Shown here piece by piece: positions 22,912 to 32,386 of a stretch of 64,000 nt of DNA (the first letter of the stretch is position 1; every line of letters begins with the position of its first letter). The notes beneath the pieces are model-generated. The model was not told the origin of the DNA. It saw nothing but the letters and a program-made list of their open reading frames with translations, and made no database searches. A program made the position numbers and the translations under genes. The stretch comes from Microbacterium sediminis (GTDB taxonomy: Bacteria; Actinomycetota; Actinomycetes; Actinomycetales; Microbacteriaceae), in contig NZ_CP038256.1 of NCBI RefSeq assembly GCF_004564075.1, positions 310,001 through 374,000 on the forward strand, given 5' to 3'.

Positions 22912-25158
22912 TCACATTCCGCCGGAGAATCCACTCGCGAGGGCCGGTGCGGCCAGCAGCGCGGCCGTGACGGCCCAGCCGATCGCGACCGCCGCGCCGT
23001 CGCGCCGGCGCCAGGGGATCGGGTGGCGCTCGGTGCGCTCGGGGTGGGCGCCGAAGGCCCGCGCGTCCATCGCCAGCGCCACGCGCTCGGCGTGCCGGAT
23101 GGCCCCGGCCAGCAGCGGGATGAGCGATCCGACGGCGCGGCTCAGCGCGGAGCCGCCGCCCCGCACCCGGTGCGCGGCCCGGATCACCGCCCGCTCGTGA
23201 CGCAGCCGCGGCACGAAGCGGTACGCGGCGAGGGCCGCGTACCCCACCCGGTACGGCACCCGCAGCTGCGCGACGAGCGCGCGCACGACGTCGGGGCCCT
23301 CCGTCGTCAGGCCGGGCACGAGAGCGATCGCCAGCAGGGCGGCGAGGCGCAGCGCGGTCGCCAGCCCGGTGGCGGGGGCGGTCCACAGCGAGAACCCGGC
23401 GGCGAGCACGAGCACGATCGCCGGCAGCGTGACCGCGAGCCAGAGCGCCGCACGCCGATCGCGCCGGGCGCCGATGAGCACGGCCGCGTAGGCGGCGGCG
23501 AGGAACAGCGCCGGCGTGAGGATGTCGCGGGTGAAGACGAGCGCCGCCAGCGCCGGGGTCACGGCGGCCAGCTTCGCGAGCGGGTTCAGGCGCTCCAGGG
23601 GCGCGGCGCGGGTGGGGGCCGCGTCGGCGGCCGCGCGCGGCGCGTCTCCCGTCGCCCGGCGCGTGAGCAGCGCGCGGGCGGCGGGCAGCACCTCGGCCGT
23701 CGGCCCGAACGCGGCGAGCCGCCCGTCGTCCATCACGGCCGTGTGGGTGCTGTGGCGGGCGACGAGGCGCAGATCGTGGGTGACGACGATGACCGTCGCG
23801 CCGCCGCGGTGCACCTCGTCGAGCAGCCGCAGCAGCTCCTCGGCGCGGGCGCGGTCCTGACCGAACGTCGGCTCGTCGAGCACGAGCACGCCGCCCGGGC
23901 GGTCCGCGCCGGCAACGAGCGCCGTCGCGACCGAGAGGCGGCGCTTCTGCCCGCCCGAGAGGCGGAAGGGGTGCCGATCCTCCAGCCCCGTCAGATCGAA
24001 TCGCTCGAGCGCCTCCGCCACCCGGCGATCGCGCTCGGCGGCCTCGAGGTGGCGCAGGCTGTGCGCGAGCTCGCCGCGCACCGTGTGGGCGATGAACTGA
24101 TGCTCGGGGTTCTGGAACACGAAGCCGACGTGCTCCGCCAGCCGCGGCGGCGGGGCGGAGCCGGCGTCCAGCCCGGCCACGCGCACGGTGCCGCGCGGCG
24201 GCGGGACCACGCCCGCGAGCGCCTGCGCCAGCGTGGTCTTGCCCGCCCCGTTCGGCCCCACGATCGCCGTGAACGACCGCGCGGGGATCTCGAGCGAGAC
24301 GTCGCGGATCAGGGCGCGCCGGTCGCGCATCACCGTGAGCCCGCGGGCCGAGACGGCGATCTCCGCCGTGGGCGTCCACGCGGCGGGCCGCTCCGGGGCG
24401 TCGTCCGGCAGCCACACCCCGAGCGCGCGCAGCTCGTCGGCGTGCTCGCGCAGCAGCGCGCGCGGCTCGCCGTCCAGGGCCACGCGCCCCTCGCGGTCGA
24501 GGGCGACCACGCGGGTCGCGAGCGGGAGCGCCGCCTCGAGGTCGTGATCGATGAGCAGCACCGCCTGCTCGCCGTCGGCGACGAGCTCGGCCAGCGCCGC
24601 GGAGACCTCGGCGGCGCCCGCCGCGTCGAGGTTCGCCGTGGGCTCGTCGAGCACGAGCAGCGGGGCGCGCATCGCCAGGGCGCACGCGATCGCCAGCCGC
24701 TGCCGCCCGCCGCCCGACAGCACCGCCGGGTCGTCGTGCCGCCGCTCCCACAGCCCCATGCGCCGCAGCGCGCTCTCGCTGCGTTCGAGCACCTCCGGCA
24801 CGGGCAGCAGCAGGTTCTCCAGCCCGAACGCGACCTCGTCGAGCACCGTCGAGGTGACGATCTGGGCATCGGGATCCTGGAACACCATGCCCACGCGCGT
24901 GCTGGCCTGGGCGGGGGTCATCTCCGCCGCGTCGCGCCCGTCGATGCGCACGGTGCCGTCGACGTCGGCATCGAGGGCGTGGGGGATGAGGCCGTTCAGC
25001 GTGAGCGCGAGCGTCGACTTGCCGCTGCCGCTCGGTCCCAGCAGCAGCACCAGCTCGCCGGGACGGATCTCGAGCGAGACCTCGCGCGGCGACGGCCGGT
25101 CGGCCCCGAGGTGCGTGACCCCGACGCGCGCGAGCGCGGCGAGCGGGGCATCGGTCAT
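22912..25158 (-). CDS. ECF transporter: fused ATPase-ATPase-transmembrane (A-A'-T) protein
   Basis: One 748-residue chain carries the whole energy-coupling module. The first ABC domain (about residues 1-245) has Walker A GPSGSGKST, signature LSGGGRQRL and Walker B LLVLDEPTANLD. The second (about 265-495) has GPNGAGKTT, LSGGQKRRL and VLVLDEPTFGQD. Residues about 510-748 form an EcfT-like membrane domain with several spans and the coupling-helix region VRALVAQLRVPYRVGYAALA. With the S component encoded 4 bp upstream it forms a group II-like vitamin importer. The S protein resembles YkoE, suggesting thiamine or its pyrimidine precursor. No TPP riboswitch is visible, so the substrate is uncertain. 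The start is leaderless-like but lies within the operon. Confidence 0.9.
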   Translation of the reverse strand: MTDAPLAALARVGVTHLGADRPSPREVSLEIRPGELVLLLGPSGSGKSTLALTLNGLIPHALDADVDGTVRIDGRDAAEMTPAQASTRVGMVFQDPDAQIVTSTVLDEVAFGLENLLLPVPEVLERSESALRRMGLWERRHDDPAVLSGGGRQRLAIACALAMRAPLLVLDEPTANLDAAGAAEVSAALAELVADGEQAVLLIDHDLEAALPLATRVVALDREGRVALDGEPRALLREHADELRALGVWLPDDAPERPAAWTPTAEIAVSARGLTVMRDRRALIRDVSLEIPARSFTAIVGPNGAGKTTLAQALAGVVPPPRGTVRVAGLDAGSAPPPRLAEHVGFVFQNPEHQFIAHTVRGELAHSLRHLEAAERDRRVAEALERFDLTGLEDRHPFRLSGGQKRRLSVATALVAGADRPGGVLVLDEPTFGQDRARAEELLRLLDEVHRGGATVIVVTHDLRLVARHSTHTAVMDDGRLAAFGPTAEVLPAARALLTRRATGDAPRAAADAAPTRAAPLERLNPLAKLAAVTPALAALVFTRDILTPALFLAAAYAAVLIGARRDRRAALWLAVTLPAIVLVLAAGFSLWTAPATGLATALRLAALLAIALVPGLTTEGPDVVRALVAQLRVPYRVGYAALAAYRFVPRLRHERAVIRAAHRVRGGGSALSRAVGSLIPLLAGAIRHAERVALAMDARAFGAHPERTERHPIPWRRRDGAAVAIGWAVTAALLAAPALASGFSGGM

Positions 25159-25162
25159 CCGA

Positions 25163-25726
25163 TCAGCGTACGGCGGAGCGGTGGGCGCCCGGTGTGATGC
25201 CCGCCCGCTCCAGGCCCCGCGCCACCCACAGGCCGACCAGCGTCCAGGCCACCGGTCCCAGCAGCGACAGGGCGAGGTACAGCGCCTGCGCCCAGCCCGG
25301 CAGCTCGTCGAGGTCGGCCGCCATCGCCACGACGAACGCGATGACGCCGCCGATCAGCAGCGCCGAGATCAGGTACCGCCACCAGCTCCACGCCCGGTAG
25401 CGGAAGATCGCGGCGACGCCCTCCTGGATCGCGCCGAACAGCAGCGCGGTGCCGAGGAACTGCGGCACGTAGACGGGGGCGATCGCGGCGCCCACGAGGC
25501 CGGCGAGCACGTGCGTGAGCAGCGCCACCCACGGCATCCGGAACAGCTCCTGCGCGATGATCCCCGGCAGCGCGTGCACCCCCAGCAGGAAGCCGTACAG
25601 GAACGGCGCGGCGGCCAGCACCGGGATGGTCAGCCACCCCTCGATCCCGCCGAGCACTCCCGTGGCGACGGCGATCGCGGCGCACACGAGCAGCACCCGC
25701 GTCTGCATGACCCCGCGCTTGCTCAC
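25163..25726 (-). CDS. ECF transporter substrate-binding (S) component, YkoE-like
   Basis: The 187-residue membrane protein has five to six hydrophobic spans. Its order of features matches the YkoE family: HALPGIIAQELFRMPWVALL, then LFGAIQEGVAAIFRYRAWSW. YkoE is the S component for thiamine/hydroxymethylpyrimidine in Bacillus. It stands 4 bp upstream of the fused ECF A-A'-T gene, so the two make a complete importer in the inner membrane. The GTG at 25726 follows a TAGGCT box by 6 nt, so the operon's transcript is probably leaderless and there is no room for a riboswitch. Confidence 0.83.
   Translation of the reverse strand: MSKRGVMQTRVLLVCAAIAVATGVLGGIEGWLTIPVLAAAPFLYGFLLGVHALPGIIAQELFRMPWVALLTHVLAGLVGAAIAPVYVPQFLGTALLFGAIQEGVAAIFRYRAWSWWRYLISALLIGGVIAFVVAMAADLDELPGWAQALYLALSLLGPVAWTLVGLWVARGLERAGITPGAHRSAVR
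25165..25170 (-). promoter_or_regulatory. -10-like TACGCT before the fused ECF gene
   Basis: Minus-strand TACGCT, 6 nt, then ATG 25158. It overlaps the end of the S-component gene and may be an internal leaderless promoter. Confidence 0.4.
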
Positions 25727-25732
25727 GCCTCG

Positions 25733-25738
25733 AGCCTA
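25733..25738 (-). promoter_or_regulatory. -10 box TAGGCT, leaderless promoter of the ECF operon
   Basis: Minus-strand TAGGCT, 6 nt, then GTG 25726. Confidence 0.55.
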
Positions 25739-25793
25739 TTGGCCGCGCGCCGGTGCGAGCGCCGTGAGTGGGCGCGGTGAGTGACGGGCCGCG

Positions 25794-26777
25794 TCAGACC
25801 CGGCGCTTGCGGGTGGTCAGCCGCACGTTCGGCAGGGGAGGGGCGGGGGTGCGGTCGTCGCGATCGTGACCCGGCACGCTGCCGAAGCGGGGGTCGTGCG
25901 CCTCCCACTGCTCGCGCGCCTCGACGATCTCCTCGTGGCTGCGGCCCACGAAGTTCCACCACATGATGATCTCCTCGCCGAACGGCTCGCCGCCCAGCAG
26001 GAAGATCATCGCGCCGCCCTGGGAGGACACCTCGATGCCGTCGCGGTGCACGCCCAGGTAGAGCAGGTCGAGCTGCTGCAGCGGGAAGCCGTCGGCGCCG
26101 TCGTGCACCGTGACGTCGCCGTCGACGTGCACGATCGCGTACTCCCAATCGGGCACGAACGGCAGCCGCACCCGCGAACCCGGGGCGAGCGAGATCTCCG
26201 CGCCCATGATCGGCGTGTACACGGCCGCCGGCGACGTGACGCCGGCGAACGATCCGACCACGACCGTGACGGACGGGTCGGCCCCCTCGGTCGCCGTCAG
26301 TCGCGCGGAGGGCAGCGCGCGGTGCTGCTCGAAGTGCGGATCCTGGTGGCGCGCCCCCTCGGGCAGCGCGATCCACAGCTGCAGGGCATCGATGGGCCCC
26401 GGCTCGTCGCCGACCGAGTACTCGGAGTGGCTGATCCCCGCGCCCGCCGGCATGATGTTGAGCTGGCCGCGGGTGATGACCACGTCCGACCCGACCGCGT
26501 CGCGATGATGCACCTCGCCCACGAGCGGCCACGTCACGGTCTGCAGCCCGATGTGCGGATGCGGATCGACCCGCATCATGGCCACCTGCGGCCCGAAGCG
26601 ATCCAGGAAACACCAGGCGCCCACGAGCGGCAGATCGCGCTGCGGGAGCGACCGCGACACGTCCATGGCGCGGATGCCCCCGAGCGGCACCTTGCGCGGC
26701 TCCAGCAGCAGGGTGCGGGGTCCGTCGCAGCTCGTGGAGCCGCCGTCCACGCGGGTGTCGGCGTCGTAGCGCGTCAT
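25794..26777 (-). CDS. Pirin family protein
   Basis: The 327-residue bicupin has the pirin N-terminal domain signature VDPHPHIGLQTVTWPLVGEV, continuing HHRDAVGSD. The three histidines that, with a glutamate, hold Fe(II) are therefore present, followed by ITRGQLNIMPAGAGISHSE. The C-terminal cupin ends with the pirin-C stretch ...GEPFGEEIIMWWNFVGRSHE. Pirins are cytosolic; some are quercetinases or redox-sensitive regulators, but the role here is unknown. I start at ATG 26777, which has GAGAGG 9 nt upstream; ATG 26786 would leave no spacing. Confidence 0.92.
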   Translation of the reverse strand: MTRYDADTRVDGGSTSCDGPRTLLLEPRKVPLGGIRAMDVSRSLPQRDLPLVGAWCFLDRFGPQVAMMRVDPHPHIGLQTVTWPLVGEVHHRDAVGSDVVITRGQLNIMPAGAGISHSEYSVGDEPGPIDALQLWIALPEGARHQDPHFEQHRALPSARLTATEGADPSVTVVVGSFAGVTSPAAVYTPIMGAEISLAPGSRVRLPFVPDWEYAIVHVDGDVTVHDGADGFPLQQLDLLYLGVHRDGIEVSSQGGAMIFLLGGEPFGEEIIMWWNFVGRSHEEIVEAREQWEAHDPRFGSVPGHDRDDRTPAPPLPNVRLTTRKRRV

Positions 26778-26793
26778 GCGGCCCATCCTCTCA

Positions 26794-26862
26794 GCGAGAC
26801 TGCATCCCCGCGCCGAAACAGCTGACGCTGCACGCTGTCTCGGCGCGTACGTGCAGTCTCGC
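26794..26862. repeat. Long interrupted hairpin (REP-like or terminator-like)
   Basis: GCGAGACTGCA (26794-26804) pairs with TGCAGTCTCGC (26852-26862), and CGCGCCGAAACAGC (26809-26822) pairs with GCTGTCTCGGCGCG (26834-26847) apart from one mismatch. It lies between the pirin promoter and the end of the GNAT gene, without a T tract. Confidence 0.65.
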
Positions 26863-26897
26863 GGATCGGGCGGGCGGGCGGGTTGCCGGGATGCGGA

Positions 26898-27266
26898 TCA
26901 GGCGGGCTGCTCGGGCGGGGTGGCCGCGTCCTGCGGCGTGCCGTGCGGCCACTTCACGATCGCGCCCGCGACCTCGTTCTCGGTGAGGTACTTGGCGATG
27001 AACGGGCACAGCGGCACGATCGTGTCGCCGCGGCGGGCCACGTCGGCGAGGGCCTCGGCCGCCAGCACGTCGCCGAGGCCGCGACCCCGGAAGGCGTGGT
27101 CGATCACGGTGTGCGTGAAGCGGATGACGCCGTCGCCCTGCACGAACTCCGCGTAGCCGGCGAGGGTCGATCCCTCCGGCGTCGACCCGGAGTCGGCCGT
27201 GTCGGTCACGTACAGCTCGTAGCGGCTCTGGTCGTCGTCGCGCTCGACGGTGGTCTCGGTCGTCAT
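26898..27266 (-). CDS. GNAT-like N-acetyltransferase (YidJ/YjdJ type)
   Basis: The 122-residue cytosolic protein fits the short GNAT subfamily related to yeast and bacterial Gcn5-like acyltransferases with a single acetyl-CoA-binding core. It has LAGYAEFVQGDGVIRFTHTV, then the acetyl-CoA loop DHAFRGRGLGDVLAAEAL and C-terminal IVPLCPFIAKYLTENEVAG, a typical ending of this subfamily. The substrate is unknown. ATG 27266 is chosen because homology starts there. A TAGCGT box lies 7 nt upstream, suggesting a leaderless or near-leaderless message. Confidence 0.88.
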   Translation of the reverse strand: MTTETTVERDDDQSRYELYVTDTADSGSTPEGSTLAGYAEFVQGDGVIRFTHTVIDHAFRGRGLGDVLAAEALADVARRGDTIVPLCPFIAKYLTENEVAGAIVKWPHGTPQDAATPPEQPA

Positions 27267-27493
27267 ACCGCCCACGCTACGACCCGCCGCGGGGTGAGGG
27301 AAGCCCGCATCAGTGCGAGGCGATACGTACTCAGGCCGCCCGGGCAGCACCCAGGACGGGCCCCCTGGCACCTAGCTCCGCCACCCAGGCCGTCTGCGTG
27401 GGCAGTCGCGCGCGCATTGTCGATGACGGAGGGATCCGCATCCGGGCGGGCTCTCCGGAACCCGCACCGCGGGAGCAACGAGGACACAGGACC

Positions 27494-30400
27494 ATGCACG
27501 CACGAGGACGCATCATCGCCGCCACGGCTCGGCTTCTGCGCGCGCTCACCACCGGGCGCGTGCCTTCGCAGGTCGCGGCCGCGCCCCGCGCCGCGGATCA
27601 CGCTGCGCGCCGCCACCCGCGTGCCCTGGCGTCGGTCGCCACGCTGGTCGCACTGTCGGTGCTCGGGGGCACGGCGGTCGCCGGCGTCTCTGTCGTCACG
27701 GTAGGGGAGCCGGCGATGGCCGCCCTGTACGGCGGCTTCGAGATCGACGGCGACATGCAGGCCGGCACCGAGGGTGGCATCGACTGGAGTTCGCCCGAGC
27801 TCGCCCCGCAGCCGCGCGCGATCGACCCCCTGGGATCCAGCGCCGACACCTACTTCGCGGGGGGCTCGAACGCGGTCAACGCACCGTCGCAGACCCTCAC
27901 CACCGGCAAGATCAGCCCGGCCGCGAACGACATCGGCAATGTCTACGGCCACAGCGCGTTCGTCGACCACAGCCAGTGGCTGTACATCGGCTTCGAGCGC
28001 GCCGTCGCGTCGGGCACCATGACGTTCCAGTTCGAGTTGAGCCAGCTGCCGTCCGCGGTGAACGCCGCCGGGTACGAGATGCCCGTGCGATCGGTGGGCG
28101 ACCTGCTGATCATCGGCACCTACTCGGGCTCGGGGTTCGCGGTGGACGGGGCGCACGCCTGGGACGGATCCGGATGGATCGCGCAGCCGATCGCGGCAGA
28201 CAGCCCTGTGCACGCCGCCTCGAACACGTCGACCATCACCACGCTCGACGAGCGCACGCTCACCGCCGGCCTGTTCGGCGAGGTGGCGATCAATCTGTCG
28301 GCGCTTCTCAGCACGCCCAGCTGCCCCGGCGTCGAAGCCTCGACGCTGGCGGTGCGCAACGCGACGGGAGGGTCGATCAACTCGGCGCTGCGAGAGTACG
28401 TCGAGCCGTTCGAGATCGGCCTCGACGATGAGTGCGGCGACCTGACGATCCGCAAGGTCGATGAGGCCGCCAGCCCGGTCGCCCGCGCCTCGTTCACGGT
28501 CGCGCCCGACCCGACGCCCCTCTCCACCGCCGCGAGCCTCGCCATCACCGACGGTGGTGCCGGCGACGCCGACGGCGTGGCGGACGGCACCCTGACCCTC
28601 GGCGACGCGCGCCCCGGTGTCACCTACACCATCACCGAGACGGCTGCGCCACCGGTTACATCCTCGATGCGACGCCGCAGACCGTCACGGTCGACTACAG
28701 CGGTTCGTACACGCTCGACGTCGTGAACCGGCTCGGCACCGCCGCCTGGTCGAAGGTCGACGCGTCGAGCGGTGACGCAGTCGGTGGAGCGACGTTCGTC
28801 ATCACCGCCACCGATGGACCGGCCGCGGATCTGTTCACCACCCGCACCGTCGTCGATGGTGGCATCGGCGACCTCGATGCCGACGCGGGAGAGGTCGCGA
28901 TCGCGGAGCTCCCCATCGGCACGTACACGGTCACCGAGACCATCCCGCCGGCCGGCTACGGCCTGCCCGAGGATGCCGTGCGCACCTTCGAGGTGACGCA
29001 GGACAGCCCGGACGTCGCGATCTCCGATGCGTTCAACGACCCGCGCCTCACGGGCGACATCGACCTGATCAAGACCGACGCCTCCACGCACAAGCCGCTC
29101 GACGGGGCCACGTTCCAGCTCTGGCTGGACGACGGCGACGCGACCCTGGAGCCCGCGCAGGACACGCGCGTCGGTGAGGTCACCACCACCACCGGCGGCG
29201 CGGCGCGATGGGCGGGCCTGGCCTGGGGCACGTACTTCGTGGAGGAGGTCACGCCGCCCACCGGCTATCTGGTCGATCCCGACTCGCCCCTCAGCGTGAC
29301 GATCGGCGCCACCGCGCTCTCGCACGACGTCGCGTTCGCCGACCCGCGGATCCTGAGCGTGCTCGAGGTGAGCAAGGTCGACGACGCGACCGACGCGCCG
29401 CTCGAGGGCGCCCAGTTCACGCTGTGGCGCGACGTCACGGCCGATGGGCCCAGCGCCGACGACACAGCCGTCGTGACCGTGGCCACGGGACAGAAGGGCA
29501 CCGCGTCCGCGACCGACCTCGACTGGGGCACGTACTACTGGGAGGAGACCACCGCGCCGGTCGGCTACCTGCTGCCCGACGATGTGCACTCCGCCACCGT
29601 GACCATCGACGCGGCGAACGCCGGCACGGCGTTCCCGATCAGCGCCTTCCGCGATGAGCGGATGGCCCCCGCGCTCACGATCGACAAGGAGGGCACGCTG
29701 ACATCCGACGCGGATGTGGACGGGCTCGCCGACGTCGGCGACGTGATCTCCTACGCCTTCACGGTGACGAACACGGGCAACGTTGCGCTCACGGACGTCG
29801 CGGTGAACGACGACCGCGTCACGGTGGCATGCCCCGCGACGGAGCTTGCAGCGCATGCCGACACGGTGTGCACCGCGGAGTACACCGTGGTAGAAGCGGA
29901 TATCGCGGCCGGTGCGGTGCTGAACACTGCGACCGCGGCGGGCGACCCGCCCGCCGGCGGCGGTGACCGCGTCACCTCCGCCCCCGACTCGGACGAGGTG
30001 CCGGTCGACGACGCGGGCTGGATCTCCGGGCTCGCGTGGCGCGACTACGACGGCGACGGCGTGCGCGAAGCGGGCGACGATCCCCTCGCGGGTATCACCG
30101 TGACCCTGCGCGACGCCGCGGGCGTCGAAGTCGCGACCACGGCCACCGCCGCAGACGGCAGCTACCTGTTCGACGACGTGCCCCTCGGCGACTACACCGT
30201 CGCCTTCACCGACGTCCCGGCGGACCACCATGGCGTGCCGCAGGACGTGGGCGGCAGCACCGTGGAGTCGGAGCCGTTCGACTCCGACGTCGATCCCGAC
30301 ACCGCCGTGACCGGGACGCTCTCTCTCACGATCGAGAACGACGAGGTGCCCTACGTCGATGCCGGCTTCCAGCCGCTCGGCAGCATCTCCTGGACGAAGA

Positions 30401-30822
30401 TCGCGGCCGGAAGCGTGACCATCATCGAAGTCGACGGGATTCCCGTCGGTGGATCGGTGTGGGAGCTGGTCGGCCCCGGGCATCCCGCTGACGACCCGCT
30501 GATCGTCGCCGACGCCGACGCCGACGGCGAGTTCCTCGTCGAGGGGCTGCAGGTCGGGGAATACACCGTCACCGAGGTGACGCCCGCGCCGGGCTACACG
30601 CTCGGCTCGCCGCCGGCCTCCCTCACCGTGACGATCGCCCTCGAACGCCTGCACGTCTCGGGCGGATCGATCGCCAACCAGCAGCGCGTCATCACCCTTC
30701 CCGTCGCGGGGTCCACCGGACCCGCTCCCTACCTTGCCGCCGGCGCCGCACTCCTCGCTCTCGCGGGGCTCGGCGCCCGGCACATCACCCGTCGCAACAC
30801 GACCAGAGAGGACAGATCGTGA
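27494..30822 (+). pseudogene. SpaA/Cna-B-type pilus adhesin (tip pilin), interrupted by a one-base frameshift
   Basis: Two reading frames (27494-28726 and 28723-30822) make one gene if a single G is restored at about 28651-28656, where a GGG appears to have become GG. The repaired frame reads ...TAAPPGYILDATPQTVTVDY and joins seamlessly. The restored product is about 1109 residues: signal peptide, a large N-terminal domain with two cysteines, then Cna-B/SpaA-like domains ending in the E-box-like TVTETIPPAGY, FVEEVTPPTGY and YWEETTAPVGY. A DUF11-like domain, an SdrD-like B domain and a final Cna-B follow. It ends with LPVAGS, a hydrophobic span and RRN, a sortase signal. The pilin gene lies 75 bp downstream. 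Either a real mutation or an assembly error. Confidence 0.8.
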
Positions 30823-30896
30823 CGCACGACATCCGGATCCACCGGAGCCACCGAATCACCACCACCAGCAACAGCACCCAGAAAGAGAGGGACACC

Positions 30897-32384
30897 ATGT
30901 CCACCACCCGCCCGCGCCAGCTCCTGCGGCGCATCACCGCCGCACTCGGCGTCGGCCTCTTCGCCGCCGTCGGAGTCGCGGGCCCCGCCCTCGCGGCGGA
31001 GGGAAACCTCGACGCGAGCGCCGACGTGACCCTGACCGTCCACAAGTACGTGCAGCCCGACTCGGGCACGCTCGGCGACAACGACGGCCACGAGATCGTC
31101 GACCCCGTCGGCACCCCGCTCGACGGCGTCGTGTTCTCGGTACAGGAGGTCACCTCGATCGACCTGTCGACGAACGCCGGCTGGGAGGCCGTTAACGGCC
31201 TGACGGCGGACAAGGTGCTCGCCAGCGTCGCCGCGAACGATGGGGCATACACGCTGGGAACGGCCGTGGACACCGCGAAGACGACGACGGACGCAAACGG
31301 CGAGTTCACCCTCGCGGATCCGGACGTCGAGGTCGGCGTCTACCTCGTGCAGGAGACCGACCCCGGCTCGAACGAGATCGCCGCGCCGGCTGTGCCGTTC
31401 CTCGTGACGCTGCCCCAGCCCGACGGAGCCGGCGTCTTCAACTACGACGTGCACGTGTACCCCAAGAACGCGCTGAACGCGATCACCAAGACCGCGGACG
31501 ACTCGGCGGCCCACCAGCTCGGCGACACCGTCACGTGGACCATCGAGTCCGCCGTCCCGACGCTCCCCGACGGCACCACGTACACCGACTACGCGGTCGG
31601 GGACGCGCTCGACGCGCGCCTCGGCTTCGGATCGGCGACCGTGAGCCTGGTCGACGGCACCGCGACGCCCCTCGTCAAGGACACCGACTACACGCTGACC
31701 GCACCCGCGGTGGGCAGCTCGGGCGAGGTGACCGTGGAGTTCCTGCCTGACGGCCTCGCCAAGCTGAACGCCGCCAGCCCTGCCGCCCAGGTGAAGCTGG
31801 TGCTCGGCACCACCGTGCTCGACCTCGGTGACGGCACCATCACCAACGACGCCACCGTCTGGGTCAACACCCCGGCAAACGACCGCACGCCTGAGAACGG
31901 CACCACCTCCGAGGGCGCCGACACCGAGTGGGGTGCCGTGAGCATCGTGAAGCACGCTGAGGGCGACAACGCGAAGCTGCTGGCGGGCGCCGAGTTCTCG
32001 GTCTACGCCGTGGACCCCACGTCCCAGGGCGCGCAGCCGATCATCACCGGCCTCACGACCGACGACACCGGCAAGGCGCTCACGGTGCTGCGTGCCGGTG
32101 AGGACGACGCCGCCGTGACCTACTGGCTCGTCGAGACCAAGGCCCCCGCGGGCTACGTGGTCGGCAGCAAGCCGATCGAGGTGGAGGTCACCGCGGGTGC
32201 GGTGGCGGACGCCACGGTCGCGACCATCGCGAACGCGCAGGTGCCCGCCTTCATGCTGCCCCTCACGGGTGGCTCGGGCACGGCCATCTTCCTCACCGCC
32301 GGTGCCGCCACCATCGTGGTCGCCCTCGGCACCCTGACGCTGGTCGCCGGCCGCCGCCGCGCCGCGGCCCAGCACGCCGCCTGA
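30897..32384 (+). CDS. Major pilin (SpaH/EbpB family, LPXTG-anchored backbone)
   Basis: The 495-residue backbone pilin has a signal peptide (residues 1-36, ending GPALAAEG) and the pilin motif FNYDVHVYPKN, whose lysine is the polymerisation site in sortase-built pili. Cna-B domains follow, with the E-box YWLVETKAPAGY in the last. The sorting signal is LPLTGG, then a hydrophobic helix and RRRAAAQ. Class C sortase joins subunits between the LPLT threonine and the pilin lysine of the next, and the adjacent gene encodes such a sortase. ATG 30897 has AAGAGAGGGA upstream, whereas the earlier in-frame GTG lacks a signal-peptide context. Confidence 0.93.
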   Translation: MSTTRPRQLLRRITAALGVGLFAAVGVAGPALAAEGNLDASADVTLTVHKYVQPDSGTLGDNDGHEIVDPVGTPLDGVVFSVQEVTSIDLSTNAGWEAVNGLTADKVLASVAANDGAYTLGTAVDTAKTTTDANGEFTLADPDVEVGVYLVQETDPGSNEIAAPAVPFLVTLPQPDGAGVFNYDVHVYPKNALNAITKTADDSAAHQLGDTVTWTIESAVPTLPDGTTYTDYAVGDALDARLGFGSATVSLVDGTATPLVKDTDYTLTAPAVGSSGEVTVEFLPDGLAKLNAASPAAQVKLVLGTTVLDLGDGTITNDATVWVNTPANDRTPENGTTSEGADTEWGAVSIVKHAEGDNAKLLAGAEFSVYAVDPTSQGAQPIITGLTTDDTGKALTVLRAGEDDAAVTYWLVETKAPAGYVVGSKPIEVEVTAGAVADATVATIANAQVPAFMLPLTGGSGTAIFLTAGAATIVVALGTLTLVAGRRRAAAQHAA

Positions 32385-32386
32385 CG

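Noticed and set aside
25727..25793. TPP riboswitch upstream of the YkoE-like ECF operon
   Set aside because: No CUGAGA-type conserved core on the minus strand and the GTG is leaderless, leaving no room for an aptamer.
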